This document shows positions 16,030 to 23,925 of a stretch of DNA of 38,034 nt, one piece after another; position 1 is the first letter of the stretch; each line of letters opens with the position of its first letter. Source of the DNA: Planctomycetota bacterium (lineage in GTDB: Bacteria; Planctomycetota; UBA8108; JACQVS01). The notes under the pieces were generated by a model. The model was not told where the DNA came from and searched no databases. It was given only the letters and a program-made list of their open reading frames with translations. Location: the NCBI GenBank assembly GCA_016209605.1, contig JACQVS010000215.1:1-38034 (forward strand), read 5' to 3'. Both the position numbers and the translations under genes were made by a program.

Positions 16030-17571
16030 TCAAGTCGACTTCCGGGGCTCCACCGCCATCTTCACGGTCACGGTCGCGGCCACCGCGTCGAGCTGGTAGT
16101 GCGGCAGGAGATGCATGGTGCAGAGGTAGCTCCCCGCCCCCTCGCGCTCGCGCACTTGGATCTTGGCTTCCCGCAACGGGTACTTGGCCTTGACCGACGG
16201 GGGAGCGTTGTCGTCCGCGGTGACGTACTCGGTGATCCAGTTGTTGAGATCGTTCTCCAGCTCGTGGGCTTCGATCAAGCTGCCGACCTTGTCCCGCGTC
16301 CGTACCTTCATGTAATGGGAGAACCGGGAGACGCACAGCATGTACTGCAGCATGGTGGAGATCTTGGCGTTCATGGTGGCGGCCAGCTCATTGTAGACTT
16401 TCGGCTTCTGGACCGACTGGTTGCCGTAGAAGACCGAGAACTCGGTGTCCTTGCAGTGACACAGCGAGATGAATCCCAGCTCGCCCAGCTCCTTCTCCAT
16501 CTCCTCGTTGACGATGAAGTCGGTGGAGGACTTGGGGACGATTCCCGGCTTATCCGTGCCGAAGGAGTGGGCGGGCAGGCCGGTGACCAGGCCCCCGCCT
16601 TCCTGGTCCCGTTTGACGCCGCGGATCTCCGCCAGCCACCCGCAGTCAATGAAGGCGCGGATCAGCACCGCGCCGAAGGCATAAGCGGCGTTCCCCCACA
16701 GGTACTTGCTGTGGTCCGGGCCGTCGACCTCCTCCCGGAAGCGGAAGCCGTCCCGGCGGGAGCCGTCATCGGCGTAAGGCAGCCGCATGAGCACGCGGGG
16801 CAGGATCAAGCCGACGAAGCGGGAGTCCTCCGATTCCCGGAAGGAGCGCCATTTTTGATACTCCGCCGAATCGAAGAGGCGGGGGAGGTTCTTGAGGCGC
16901 TCGAGCTGGGAAAAGCTGTTGAGGCCCAAAAAGGCCGGGTGCGCCGAAGCGACGAAGGGCGCGAACGCCGCCGCGGCGACCTGAGAGATCGATTTCAACA
17001 CCTCGAGGTCGTCAACGGGATAGTCCTCGCTGGGGCGGTAGCGGATCTCGTGGTCGCCGATCAGCACTCCGAAGGGCTCCTCTCCGGGGGTGTCGAAGTG
17101 CTCGCTGTAAATTTTGCGGAAGAGCTGGCTCTGGTCGAACTCGACGGCGCGCTCGGCATCGCGCGCCAGATCCTTCCAGCTGGCGTTGAGAACCTTGATC
17201 TTGACGCCGGTTTCGACATCGGCCTGCTCGACCAGGTAGCGCAGCCCGCGCCAGGAGGCCTCGAGCTTTTGGAAGCGCTCGTGATGGATGATGGCGTTCA
17301 CTTGCCGGGAAAGCAGCTCATCGATCTGGGCGATGTCCCGGCTTAGCTGGTGGACCATCGCCCGCCGGGTGAGGGGGCGGCGCGGGGCAAAGTTGGCCAG
17401 CCACAGCCGCAAAGCTTGCGCCGGCGCCGGCTCCAAGATGAAGTTCTCGAGGGGAGAAGGCGCGGCGCCGGCAGTCACTGGGGTCGCTTGAACGACCTGG
17501 TCGATGAGCCGCGATTCAAGATGGACTTCCGCCGGCGTCCGCTCGGGCTGTGTAGCGGCCGTAGCGGCCAT
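16030..17571 (-). CDS. T6SS sheath large subunit TssC, second paralog
   Basis: A 513-residue TssC/ImpC (VipB family, DUF877). Hallmarks are FRESEDSRFVGLILPRVL near residue 240, IRAFIDCGWLAEIRGVK near 310, and the C-terminal CVSRFSHYMKVRTRDKVGS. It is related to, but distinct from, the adjacent TssC. Its N-terminus keeps a degenerate form of the ClpV-binding helix (RLIDQVVQAT, residues 21-30; LLDKVISAT in the neighbour). It then has a Pro/Ala-rich segment with LEPAPAQALRLWLANFAP that the other lacks. There is only one TssB in the window, so both large subunits would have to pair with it or with an unlinked TssB. It starts four bases after the first tssC stop, with an AAGGGAT ribosome site. Confidence 0.93.
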   Translation of the reverse strand: MAATAATQPERTPAEVHLESRLIDQVVQATPVTAGAAPSPLENFILEPAPAQALRLWLANFAPRRPLTRRAMVHQLSRDIAQIDELLSRQVNAIIHHERFQKLEASWRGLRYLVEQADVETGVKIKVLNASWKDLARDAERAVEFDQSQLFRKIYSEHFDTPGEEPFGVLIGDHEIRYRPSEDYPVDDLEVLKSISQVAAAAFAPFVASAHPAFLGLNSFSQLERLKNLPRLFDSAEYQKWRSFRESEDSRFVGLILPRVLMRLPYADDGSRRDGFRFREEVDGPDHSKYLWGNAAYAFGAVLIRAFIDCGWLAEIRGVKRDQEGGGLVTGLPAHSFGTDKPGIVPKSSTDFIVNEEMEKELGELGFISLCHCKDTEFSVFYGNQSVQKPKVYNELAATMNAKISTMLQYMLCVSRFSHYMKVRTRDKVGSLIEAHELENDLNNWITEYVTADDNAPPSVKAKYPLREAKIQVREREGAGSYLCTMHLLPHYQLDAVAATVTVKMAVEPRKST

Positions 17572-17575
17572 GACT

Positions 17576-19078
17576 CTATCCCTTCAGTTGTGGGATCTTG
17601 GCCACCAGGCGCATCGAGGTGCTCAGCTCCTCGAGCTGCAGCCAGGGCCGCAGCCAGGCGATGGCGCGGTACGAGCCCGGCGAGCCGGGGACCTCCTCGA
17701 CGTGGATCTTGGCCTCCGCCAGCGGGTACCGGGACTTCATCTCCGCCGTCGGCTTGGGATCGGCGCAGATGTAGTCGGCAACCCACCGCGTCAGCCAGTC
17801 CTGGCACTCGTTCAGCTCCATGAAGGCGCCGATCTTGTCCCGCGCGATCACCTTGAGGTAGTGGGCGAAGCGGGAGGTGGCCATGATGTACGGGAGGCGC
17901 GCCGAGATCTTGGCATTGGCGGTGGCGTCGGTGCTCTTGGGGCCGTAATCCTTGGGCTTCTGGACCGTCTGAGCGCCGAAGAACACCGAGTAATCGGTGT
18001 TCTTGAAATGACACAGCGGCAGGAAGCCCAGCTTGCTCAGCTCCGCCTCGCGCCGGTCGGTGATCCCCACCTCGGACGGGCACTTAAGGTCGGGGTCGCC
18101 GTCATCGCTGGTGAAGACATGGGTGGGCAGACCTTCCACCTTGCCGCCGTTTTCCACGCCCCGGATGGCGGTGCACCAGCCGAACTTGGCATACGCCTCG
18201 GTGAGCTTGGCTCCCATGACGTAAGCGGCGTTCATCCAGCAGTAATGGTTGTGCGGCGCCTTCTTCGATTTCCCCTTGGAGTCGAGCTCCAGCTCCTCGT
18301 AGTTGAACTCCTCCACCGGCCTGGAGTCCTTGCCGAAGGGAAGCCGCGCCAGCACTCTCGGCATCACCAGCGTCACGAAGCGGGAGTCCTCGGACTCGCG
18401 GAAGGACTTCCACTTGGTGTACTCGGTGGTGTCGAAGATCTTCTCCAGGTCCCTGGGCCTGGAAAGCTCGGTGAAGTCCTTGAAGCCGAAGAGCTGCGGC
18501 GAGGCCGCCGAGATGAACGGGCAAAACGCCGCCGCGGCCACCCCGGAGACCTTGTTGAGCATGTCGAGGTCATCGGGGTGGTTGGTGAACTCGTAGTCGC
18601 CGACCAGGGCGCCGAAAGGCTCGCCGCCGGGGGAGCCGAACTCGTTTTCATAGATCTTCTTGAAGAGCAGGCTTTGATCGAACTCGACCGCCTTGTCCAG
18701 GTCCTTGTACAGCTCGCTCTTCGAGACGTTGAGGGCCTTGATCTTGAGCGAGGCGCTCGTCTCGGTGCTGAAGACCAGATGCTTGAAGCCCCGCCAGGTC
18801 CCTTCCAGCTTCTGGAACTCTGAGGTGTGCATGATGGCCGCGAGCTGCTTGGAGACGGCGGCATCGATGGCGGCGATCTCGTTGTTGACGGTCTTGGTGA
18901 CGTTCTTGCCGATCACCTTGGCGTTCTTGAGGGCTTCTTCGATGAGCACTTTCATGGCGTCCTCGACGCGCGAGCGCTCGGCTGTGGGCGTGGCCGAGAT
19001 CACCTTGTCGAGAAGGCCTTCTTCCTTGGTGACCGCTTGGGCTTGGGCTGCTTGTTTTTGTTCTGGATTTTCGCTCAT
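17576..19078 (-). CDS. tssC: T6SS sheath large subunit TssC, first paralog
   Basis: A 500-residue TssC/VipB. The N-terminus carries GLLDKVISATPTAERSRV (residues 21-38), the standard ClpV-recognition helix. The core has KLEGTWRGFKHLVFSTE near 90, FRESEDSRFVTLVMPRVL near 240 and MATSRFAHYLKVIARDKIG near 410. TssC pairs with TssB in the contractile sheath. Its start follows tssB by only three bases, so the two are made together. This is the likely main sheath subunit because its ClpV-binding helix is intact and it adjoins tssB. Confidence 0.97.
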   Translation of the reverse strand: MSENPEQKQAAQAQAVTKEEGLLDKVISATPTAERSRVEDAMKVLIEEALKNAKVIGKNVTKTVNNEIAAIDAAVSKQLAAIMHTSEFQKLEGTWRGFKHLVFSTETSASLKIKALNVSKSELYKDLDKAVEFDQSLLFKKIYENEFGSPGGEPFGALVGDYEFTNHPDDLDMLNKVSGVAAAAFCPFISAASPQLFGFKDFTELSRPRDLEKIFDTTEYTKWKSFRESEDSRFVTLVMPRVLARLPFGKDSRPVEEFNYEELELDSKGKSKKAPHNHYCWMNAAYVMGAKLTEAYAKFGWCTAIRGVENGGKVEGLPTHVFTSDDGDPDLKCPSEVGITDRREAELSKLGFLPLCHFKNTDYSVFFGAQTVQKPKDYGPKSTDATANAKISARLPYIMATSRFAHYLKVIARDKIGAFMELNECQDWLTRWVADYICADPKPTAEMKSRYPLAEAKIHVEEVPGSPGSYRAIAWLRPWLQLEELSTSMRLVAKIPQLKG

Positions 19079-19081
19079 GGA

Positions 19082-19603
19082 TCAGTTTCCTTTTTGTTCG
19101 CCGGGTCCCGAGACCCCGAGTTCCTTGGCTGCCTTGGTCAAATTTTCCGTGTTCTTGAGGATCTCCTCCAGCGCATCTTCCGAGACCTTGCCGCGGTCCA
19201 TGTCGGCGAGGAGGGTTTTCAGCTTGTCGCGGGCATCGAGGAGCTTCTTGAGGGGCTCGACTTGCTGGGCGACGTTGGCCGGCTCGAAGTCCTCCATCTT
19301 GCCGAACTTGAGCTGCACCGCCACCTGGCTGCCGTCCCCCTTGAGGGTGTTGTCGACTTTCAAGTTCAAGCCCGGGGTCATGCGGGCCATCACTTCATCG
19401 AAGTTGTCGCGGTCGATTTGAATGAACTTGCGGTCGGCGAGGGGCTTCAAGGTCTCCGTGGGATTTCCGGAAAAATCCCCCACCACTCCAACGACGAAGG
19501 GGAGCTCTTTTTTGACCGTCGCCCCTTCGGTTTCGACATCGTAGGTGATGTGGACGCGAGGTTTGCGCACCCGGTCGAGCTTGTGCTGAATCGATTCTGC
19601 CAT
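19082..19603 (-). CDS. tssB: T6SS sheath small subunit TssB
   Basis: A 173-residue TssB/VipA (DUF770). It has the classic opening [17 protein letters not shown] followed by [17 protein letters not shown], then [20 protein letters not shown]. The C-terminal part ([18 protein letters not shown]) is helical. TssB interlocks with TssC to make the sheath. A good AGAAAGG precedes the ATG. It heads the tssB-tssC-tssC-tagJ series and follows a 369-base untranscribed-looking gap with three hairpins, the probable promoter region for these genes. Confidence 0.97.
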   Translation of the reverse strand: MAESIQHKLDRVRKPRVHITYDVETEGATVKKELPFVVGVVGDFSGNPTETLKPLADRKFIQIDRDNFDEVMARMTPGLNLKVDNTLKGDGSQVAVQLKFGKMEDFEPANVAQQVEPLKKLLDARDKLKTLLADMDRGKVSEDALEEILKNTENLTKAAKELGVSGPGEQKGN

Positions 19604-19741
19604 GGCTGTATACCTTTCTTCCTACGCCACTTTTTGGCGCCTGTGAAGGCGCCAAAGAGCGGCGCCTAGTGGTTGCTTTCGACTATTTCCTTACTTTAAT
19701 ATTCTATTGTAATAACTTTCACTTCTTTCGGTCAACTAGCC

Positions 19742-19787
19742 TTTTGCGCATTTTGCGAGATGACGACACCTCGCAAAATGCGCAAAA
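19742..19787. repeat. Strong 18-bp stem hairpin
   Basis: The arms TTTTGCGCATTTTGCGAG and CTCGCAAAATGCGCAAAA are perfectly complementary over 18 bp around a 10-base loop. It lies in the 369-base gap (19604-19972) upstream of tssB. It is unlike a plain terminator because the arms are AT-rich and no gene ends beside it. It may be an operator, an attenuator or a repeat element. Confidence 0.8.
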
Positions 19788-19855
19788 AGTTTTAATTTCG
19801 CAGTTAATTATCGCCTATGGACTTACGATTCGTATAATACCTGGAATTTCGGTGC

Positions 19856-19876
19856 AATCCCAGTTCATCTGGGATT
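19856..19876. repeat. 8-bp stem hairpin in the tssA-tssB gap
   Basis: AATCCCAG and CTGGGATT pair perfectly around the loop TTCAT. This is the middle one of three inverted repeats in the gap. Nearby, on both strands, is an AT-rich TATAAT/TATTAT-like stretch around 19834 that might be a promoter core; I could not find a convincing -35 partner. Confidence 0.5.
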
Positions 19877-19894
19877 AGCAAAAAATCCACTTAG

Positions 19895-19938
19895 CTTTTG
19901 CATATTTTTGGCCGCGAACGGCCAAATATATGCAAAAG
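19895..19938. terminator. 20-bp stem hairpin just beyond the tssA stop codon
   Basis: CTTTTGCATATTTTTGGCCG and CGGCCAAATATATGCAAAAG pair at 19 of 20 positions around the loop CGAA. On the minus strand it begins 34 bases after the tssA stop codon, so it may terminate or attenuate the tssA transcript before tssB. The outer arm parts (CTTTTGC / GCAAAAG) echo the hairpin at 19742, suggesting related elements. Confidence 0.65.
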
Positions 19939-19972
19939 AATAGAAAGAACAGACGGTCAAGGAACATCCAAA

Positions 19973-21142
19973 TCAGTTTCCCTGGCCGCTGGGCGGATTC
20001 CCCGGCGGGTTTTCGGGGGGCTGGATCCCCACCAGCTTGAAGACGCTGCCGCGCAGGCCCTCGTCGGCGATCAGCTCCACCAGCAGCTCGGGGAGGGACA
20101 GCCTGCCCCACCGGACGATTCTCTCGAGGGCGTACGACACCGGGCTGTGCGGCTCGGTCTGCTTGAAGAACTGCGCCACCTTGAGGAGCACCTGAAACGC
20201 CTCCTGTCGGCTGCGGATGGCGCCGGAGATGGCGAAAGCGGGGCCGGTCGCAGCCCGGGACGCCGCTCCTTCCGCGCCGCCCGGCGCCGCCGCTTCGCCG
20301 CCGGCGGGGGAGGCTGCTTCGCCGGGGAGCTTTGCCCTGGCGAAGCTCTCGACGATGTCGTAACACTCTTTCAAGGCCTTCTGGATGTTCGAGGAGGGCG
20401 GCGCCAGGGAGCGCCCCTCCGGGTCCTTGCCGCACTTTTCCTCGAGGAGCTTCGTCAAGCCCTCGAACTCGGAGAGGCACTGAGTCAGGTCGTCGAGGAG
20501 CTGCTTGGCCTCTTCTGGAGAGGCGCCGGCCTCCGCCTTGTTGATCAATTCCTGGGTGACGGCGCCGGCCTCGAGGCGTTTTTGCAGCTTCACGGGATCG
20601 CTCTTCAGCGCTTCCAGGGAGGCCGCCTGGCGGTAGTGCCAGCGGGCGAACCGCCGCCCTTCCGGGTCCTCGCCCGTCAAGGGAACCTTGCCGATCGGGG
20701 CGATGAGCAGGCCGTCGTTGTCGTATCCGTTGAGGATGCCGAGCGCCGCCACGCGGGCACCGACCCCTTCCTCCTCGTTGGGGAGCGGGTAGAGGCCATC
20801 CCAGAATTTCTCGACCAGCCCGCGCGCCAGCCGGAAGCCCTCCTTGAGCCCCGTGAAGCCGCGCTTGCGCACGATGGCCTCGAGCAGCCACGCGGCCAGC
20901 TCGAGGTCCTTGGATTTGGCGGCCAGAACTTCCGGCACCAGCTTCAGGACCGGCGTCCAGTCGGGGTTGGCGGCGGTGTCGCCGTCGAGAAGCTTACGTT
21001 CGGCGGTGCGGGCCGCCGAGCAGGCATCCTTGATGGTCCGGTAAACCGAGGTTGAAGAGGGGTCCTGGCGCAAATTGGCTCCGGCGGGACGGTCTCCAGG
21101 GATCGGTTCCAGTAACTTGTTGAGGTCTAAGATATCGGCCAT
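19973..21142 (-). CDS. tssA: T6SS TssA (ImpA N-terminal domain)
   Basis: A 389-residue protein with an ImpA_N domain at the start (LLEPIPGDRPAGANLRQDP at about residues 8-26; GFRLARGLVEKFWDGLYPLP near 100). The middle part is charged and variable and has an Ala/Gly/Glu-rich linker (GGEAAAPGGAEGAASRAAT, about 290-310). The C-terminus contains VAQFFKQTEPHSPVSYALE, typical of short TssA proteins, and ends in a Pro/Gly-rich tail. TssA caps or primes sheath and tube polymerisation. The internal ATG is chosen because the longer frame begins in sequence unlike the family and would overlap the sigma factor gene. It follows the sigma gene by 77 bases. A gap with strong hairpins separates it from tssB. 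Confidence 0.93.
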   Translation of the reverse strand: MADILDLNKLLEPIPGDRPAGANLRQDPSSTSVYRTIKDACSAARTAERKLLDGDTAANPDWTPVLKLVPEVLAAKSKDLELAAWLLEAIVRKRGFTGLKEGFRLARGLVEKFWDGLYPLPNEEEGVGARVAALGILNGYDNDGLLIAPIGKVPLTGEDPEGRRFARWHYRQAASLEALKSDPVKLQKRLEAGAVTQELINKAEAGASPEEAKQLLDDLTQCLSEFEGLTKLLEEKCGKDPEGRSLAPPSSNIQKALKECYDIVESFARAKLPGEAASPAGGEAAAPGGAEGAASRAATGPAFAISGAIRSRQEAFQVLLKVAQFFKQTEPHSPVSYALERIVRWGRLSLPELLVELIADEGLRGSVFKLVGIQPPENPPGNPPSGQGN

Positions 21143-21219
21143 AACAATCTCTATCGAGTGTTCCTGTGCCAGCCTTTGGCAGTTTTTCGCCTCGCTCCCG
21201 CCATCCGCCCCAAAACCAC

Positions 21220-22014
21220 TCAATCCTCGACGCCAATCAGCCGAAGGGAGTGCGCCAGGCGCTGCAGCGTCTTGGCGTGCAGCCGGCTGGCCCACGCCTT
21301 GCTGATCCCCAGGCGCGTCCCCGCCTCCTGCAGCGTCAGCCCCTCGAAGTAGACTCCCCGGATGAGGCTGCCGGCATCGGAAGGCAGGGTGTCAATCAGC
21401 CGATGGAGGATTTCCTCCAGCTCGCTCGTGATCACCTGCGCCGAAGGCGAAGGGATCGATTCGTCAATCAACACCGGCCCCGATTCCCCTTCGTCGCGGT
21501 CCTGCCCGCTGGCCAGGTAGACCACCGCCAGGGAGCTGGTGACCCCCTTGAACCACTTGAGGTCGCTTTCCAGGGAGTCCGCCGTTTCGCCGGCCTCCCC
21601 AGCGCCGCCGGCTTCATCCTCGTCCCCTTCCAGCCGAAGCAGCTCGTCGGCCATATGCTCGTAGCGCGAGCTGTGGTAGTGGTGGCGGTTGAACCAGCTC
21701 ATCTTCGAGAGGCCGTCGAAGATGGAGCCGCGGATGCGGTAGTAAGCGTAGGTGATGAACTTGCCGCCGCGCTCCGGCTCGAAGTCCTGCGCCGCTTGCA
21801 CCAGCCCCAGCTGCCCGAAGGCGATCAAGTCGTCTAGATCGACGTAAGGCGGCAGCTTGCGATGGATCTTCCACGCCAGCGAGCGCACCAGGCCCTGGCA
21901 CCCTTCAATGAGCTTCTCCGCGTCGATGAGCTTTTGCTCCGCCGCCGGGTCGGGGGCCTTCTTGACGGCCGTCTCCAGGGTCCGGGGCTGGGGCATTTTT
22001 TTCTTGGCGTTCAT
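21220..22014 (-). CDS. Alternative sigma-70 family factor (FliA/SigB-like) in the T6SS locus
   Basis: A 264-residue sigma factor. Residues about 30-110 hold region 2 (VDLDDLIAFGQLGLVQAA, then FEPERGGKFITYAYYRIRG and WFNRHHYHSSR). Residues about 205-260 hold region 4 with the helix-turn-helix TLQEAGTRLGISKAWASRL. Between them is an acidic, Gly/Ala/Glu-rich spacer (about 128-145) longer than usual. It resembles group 3 (FliA/WhiG/SigB-type) factors rather than the small ECF type. It overlaps the upstream small gene by four bases and is followed by tssA. I infer that it drives this locus, but no cognate promoter was confirmed. Confidence 0.9.
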   Translation of the reverse strand: MNAKKKMPQPRTLETAVKKAPDPAAEQKLIDAEKLIEGCQGLVRSLAWKIHRKLPPYVDLDDLIAFGQLGLVQAAQDFEPERGGKFITYAYYRIRGSIFDGLSKMSWFNRHHYHSSRYEHMADELLRLEGDEDEAGGAGEAGETADSLESDLKWFKGVTSSLAVVYLASGQDRDEGESGPVLIDESIPSPSAQVITSELEEILHRLIDTLPSDAGSLIRGVYFEGLTLQEAGTRLGISKAWASRLHAKTLQRLAHSLRLIGVED

Positions 22015-22397
22015 GGGGCGGCCTCGACCAGTTTCGACCAGAGCCTTGTCAAGCGCTCGGACAGGGTCTTGTCTTCGTAAAGCGTTCGCGCGATTTCGTG
22101 AGCCATGTCGTTCCAGAGCTCCGGCAGCTCCTTGGAAATCCGGAAGTAGGACTTCAGCATCGCCTGCACCAGCTCGACCGCGATCGGATCGAGGCCGAGC
22201 GGCTCGCCGCGATGCCGGCGCGCCACCTCGAGGAGCGCCTCGTACTCCTCGGGAGTCACCGTCTCCGCGGGGTTGGGAGACACCAGCGTGTGCTGCAGGA
22301 TGTCCTGGAAAAATTTCAGGTCTCCGGCCCTTCCTTCGGGGATGCCGGAGTTTTGCGGCCCGTTTGACGGGCGCGGGTCATTGGTCGGCAGAGCCAT
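22011..22397 (-). CDS. Small unknown protein coupled to the sigma factor
   Basis: A 128-residue acidic protein with no family I recognise. The C-terminal half is predicted helical (VELVQAMLKSYFRISKEL, then AHEIARTLYEDKTLSERL) and the N-terminus is Pro/Asn/Gly-rich and probably flexible. It ends ATGA-coupled to the sigma gene, so both are made together. That position is common for regulators or partners of sigma factors, such as anti-sigma proteins or cofactors, but the sequence itself does not prove it. The ATG is chosen over a GTG eight codons upstream; AGAAAGG is present at a long spacing, so the start is uncertain. Confidence 0.7.
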   Translation of the reverse strand: MALPTNDPRPSNGPQNSGIPEGRAGDLKFFQDILQHTLVSPNPAETVTPEEYEALLEVARRHRGEPLGLDPIAVELVQAMLKSYFRISKELPELWNDMAHEIARTLYEDKTLSERLTRLWSKLVEAAP

Positions 22398-22456
22398 GAA
22401 TAAGGGGGCCTTTCTGGTCACCTTCAGTGTTTGGTTGCGGCCGTGGCCGCTTCAGG

Positions 22457-23776
22457 CTACTTCTCCTGAATGCGGATGTCCTTGAACTCCACCTGGGTCA
22501 CCCCGCCGGCATGGATCTGCAGGGCGATGTGGCCGTCGGGGCGGTTTTCGGTGTCCTCAAATTCCGAGGTCAAGGCGCCGTTTATAAAAACGCGAACGCG
22601 CCGGCCGATCGCCTCGACGCGGTAGTCGTTCCAGTCCTCTCTTTTAACCGCTTTCGAGCCTTTCTCCTTGTAGCTGTTGACGAGCAGGTTGCGGCCGGTC
22701 GATTCGTCGTAGAGGCTGCCCCACCAGCCCTCGCCGATGTCGGCCTGGTAGCCGTACATCTCGCCGTTCTCGAGGGGCTCGCTGCGGAACTGGACGCCGC
22801 TGTTGGCGCTGTCGGGCCGCAGGCGCACCTTGAGTTCGAGGATGAAGTCGTCGTAGCGGCGGTTGCTCACCAGGAAGGCGTTGTGCCGGATGCCGGGCGA
22901 GTCGCCGATGATGGCGCCATCCTCGACGCGCCAGAGCTTGGCATCCCCCTTGAACTCGGAGAGGTCCTTGCCGTTGAAGAACGGCTGCCATTCCGGGAGC
23001 AGCGAGGGCACGGTTACCTGGCCGGTGGCGGCCCACTCGGCGCCGCGCTGGAGGAGGGTCTTGAAGCCGGCGCTTTCCATGGAGCTGGGGGCGTGGCCGA
23101 GAGGGGTGTGGAAGATGCGCGCCTTGCCGTAGCGATGCGTCCAGGCCATGGGCTCGTAGTGGTCGGTGCCGCCGGTCCCGGCGCGGTCGCTGAAGGCCGC
23201 CGCCAGGATCCGCACCCCCGGCTGCATGCGCAGGCCGTGGTAAAGCTCATCGGGGGCCTGCAGGAAGAAGCGCGGCAGCCCGCTGGTGATCGGGTGCCCG
23301 CGGTCGATGAGGTCGACCTGGAAGGCGTGGAAGGAGCCGTGGCCGGCGCCGGCGCGCCACGCGCCGCCGATCAGTTGATCGTAGTCGGCCCAGTCGGGGA
23401 AGGCGTTGTCGGCGGCGTGGATGACGACGCCGCCTTTCCCTTGCGCGCGGAAGGCGTCGAGGAAAGCCGTGGCTTGCTCCTCGGACCAGCGCCGGTTGGA
23501 GGTGGAGTAGAAGTTGAAGACCAGAGCCTGGTAGGGGGCGAGCCGGCTCGCGGAGAGGCCGTCCCAAAGATCCTCGAGGACGTCGACCTTGAATCGCCCG
23601 CACTCCTCCAGCGCCGCCTTCAAGACCGGCGTGGTGGCTTTCCAGTCGTGGTTGTTCTCACCGGTGATGATGAGGACGGGAATCGGGCCCGGCCGGGCCT
23701 TGTCCTCGCCCCGGCCGGTCGCGCCCAGAAACAAAGAACCAGCCATCAAGGCGGCGAGGCAGACTCTTCGACTCAT
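22457..23776 (-). CDS. Secreted ThuA-DUF1080 fusion protein
   Basis: A 439-residue exported protein. Residues 1-27 are a signal peptide (RRVCLAALMAGSLFLGATG). Residues about 30-245 match the ThuA-like fold (IPVLIITGENNHDWKATTP; VVIHAADNAFPDWADYDQL; EPMAWTHRYGKARIFHTPLG). Residues about 255-438 are a DUF1080 (LamG-like, 3-keto-disaccharide hydrolase) domain with FNGKDLSEFKGDAKLWRVED and GYQADIGEGWWGSLYDES. Such fusions are common in PVC bacteria and act on sugars in the periplasm or outside. The ATG is set by GGAAGGA, the longer frame having six extra codons. It ends 59 bases before the sigma-linked gene and probably belongs to a separate metabolic set. Confidence 0.88.
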   Translation of the reverse strand: MSRRVCLAALMAGSLFLGATGRGEDKARPGPIPVLIITGENNHDWKATTPVLKAALEECGRFKVDVLEDLWDGLSASRLAPYQALVFNFYSTSNRRWSEEQATAFLDAFRAQGKGGVVIHAADNAFPDWADYDQLIGGAWRAGAGHGSFHAFQVDLIDRGHPITSGLPRFFLQAPDELYHGLRMQPGVRILAAAFSDRAGTGGTDHYEPMAWTHRYGKARIFHTPLGHAPSSMESAGFKTLLQRGAEWAATGQVTVPSLLPEWQPFFNGKDLSEFKGDAKLWRVEDGAIIGDSPGIRHNAFLVSNRRYDDFILELKVRLRPDSANSGVQFRSEPLENGEMYGYQADIGEGWWGSLYDESTGRNLLVNSYKEKGSKAVKREDWNDYRVEAIGRRVRVFINGALTSEFEDTENRPDGHIALQIHAGGVTQVEFKDIRIQEK

Positions 23777-23836
23777 ATCCTTCCTTCCATTCAACGATCA
23801 AGCCTTCAAATACCGGGAGAACTTATATTCTGGCAA

Positions 23837-23895
23837 AAAAAATAGTGACAGTCACTAGTTTTTGTCCGCAAAACTAGCGACCGTCACTATTTTTT
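23837..23895 (-). terminator. Long terminator hairpin after the nonapeptide-repeat gene
   Basis: Two 26-base arms (23837-23862 and 23870-23895) pair around a 7-base loop, with only two non-Watson-Crick positions. In an RNA read on the minus strand both become G-U pairs, so the hairpin is fully paired in that direction. That strand ends in a run of eight T. It lies 31 bases after the stop of the gene at 23926-26103. Each arm also contains a smaller palindrome (TAGTGACAGTCACTA). It is either an unusually long terminator or a repeat element used as one. Confidence 0.75.
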
Positions 23896-23925
23896 CGGAG
23901 AGGGCGGCTCGAGGGCTGCGGGTGC

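Noticed and set aside
19801..19860. A sigma-70-type promoter before tssB at the TATTAT/TATAAT stretch
   Set aside because: A TTGCAC upstream is at the wrong distance for the better -10 candidate, and the fit is no better than chance in AT-rich DNA.
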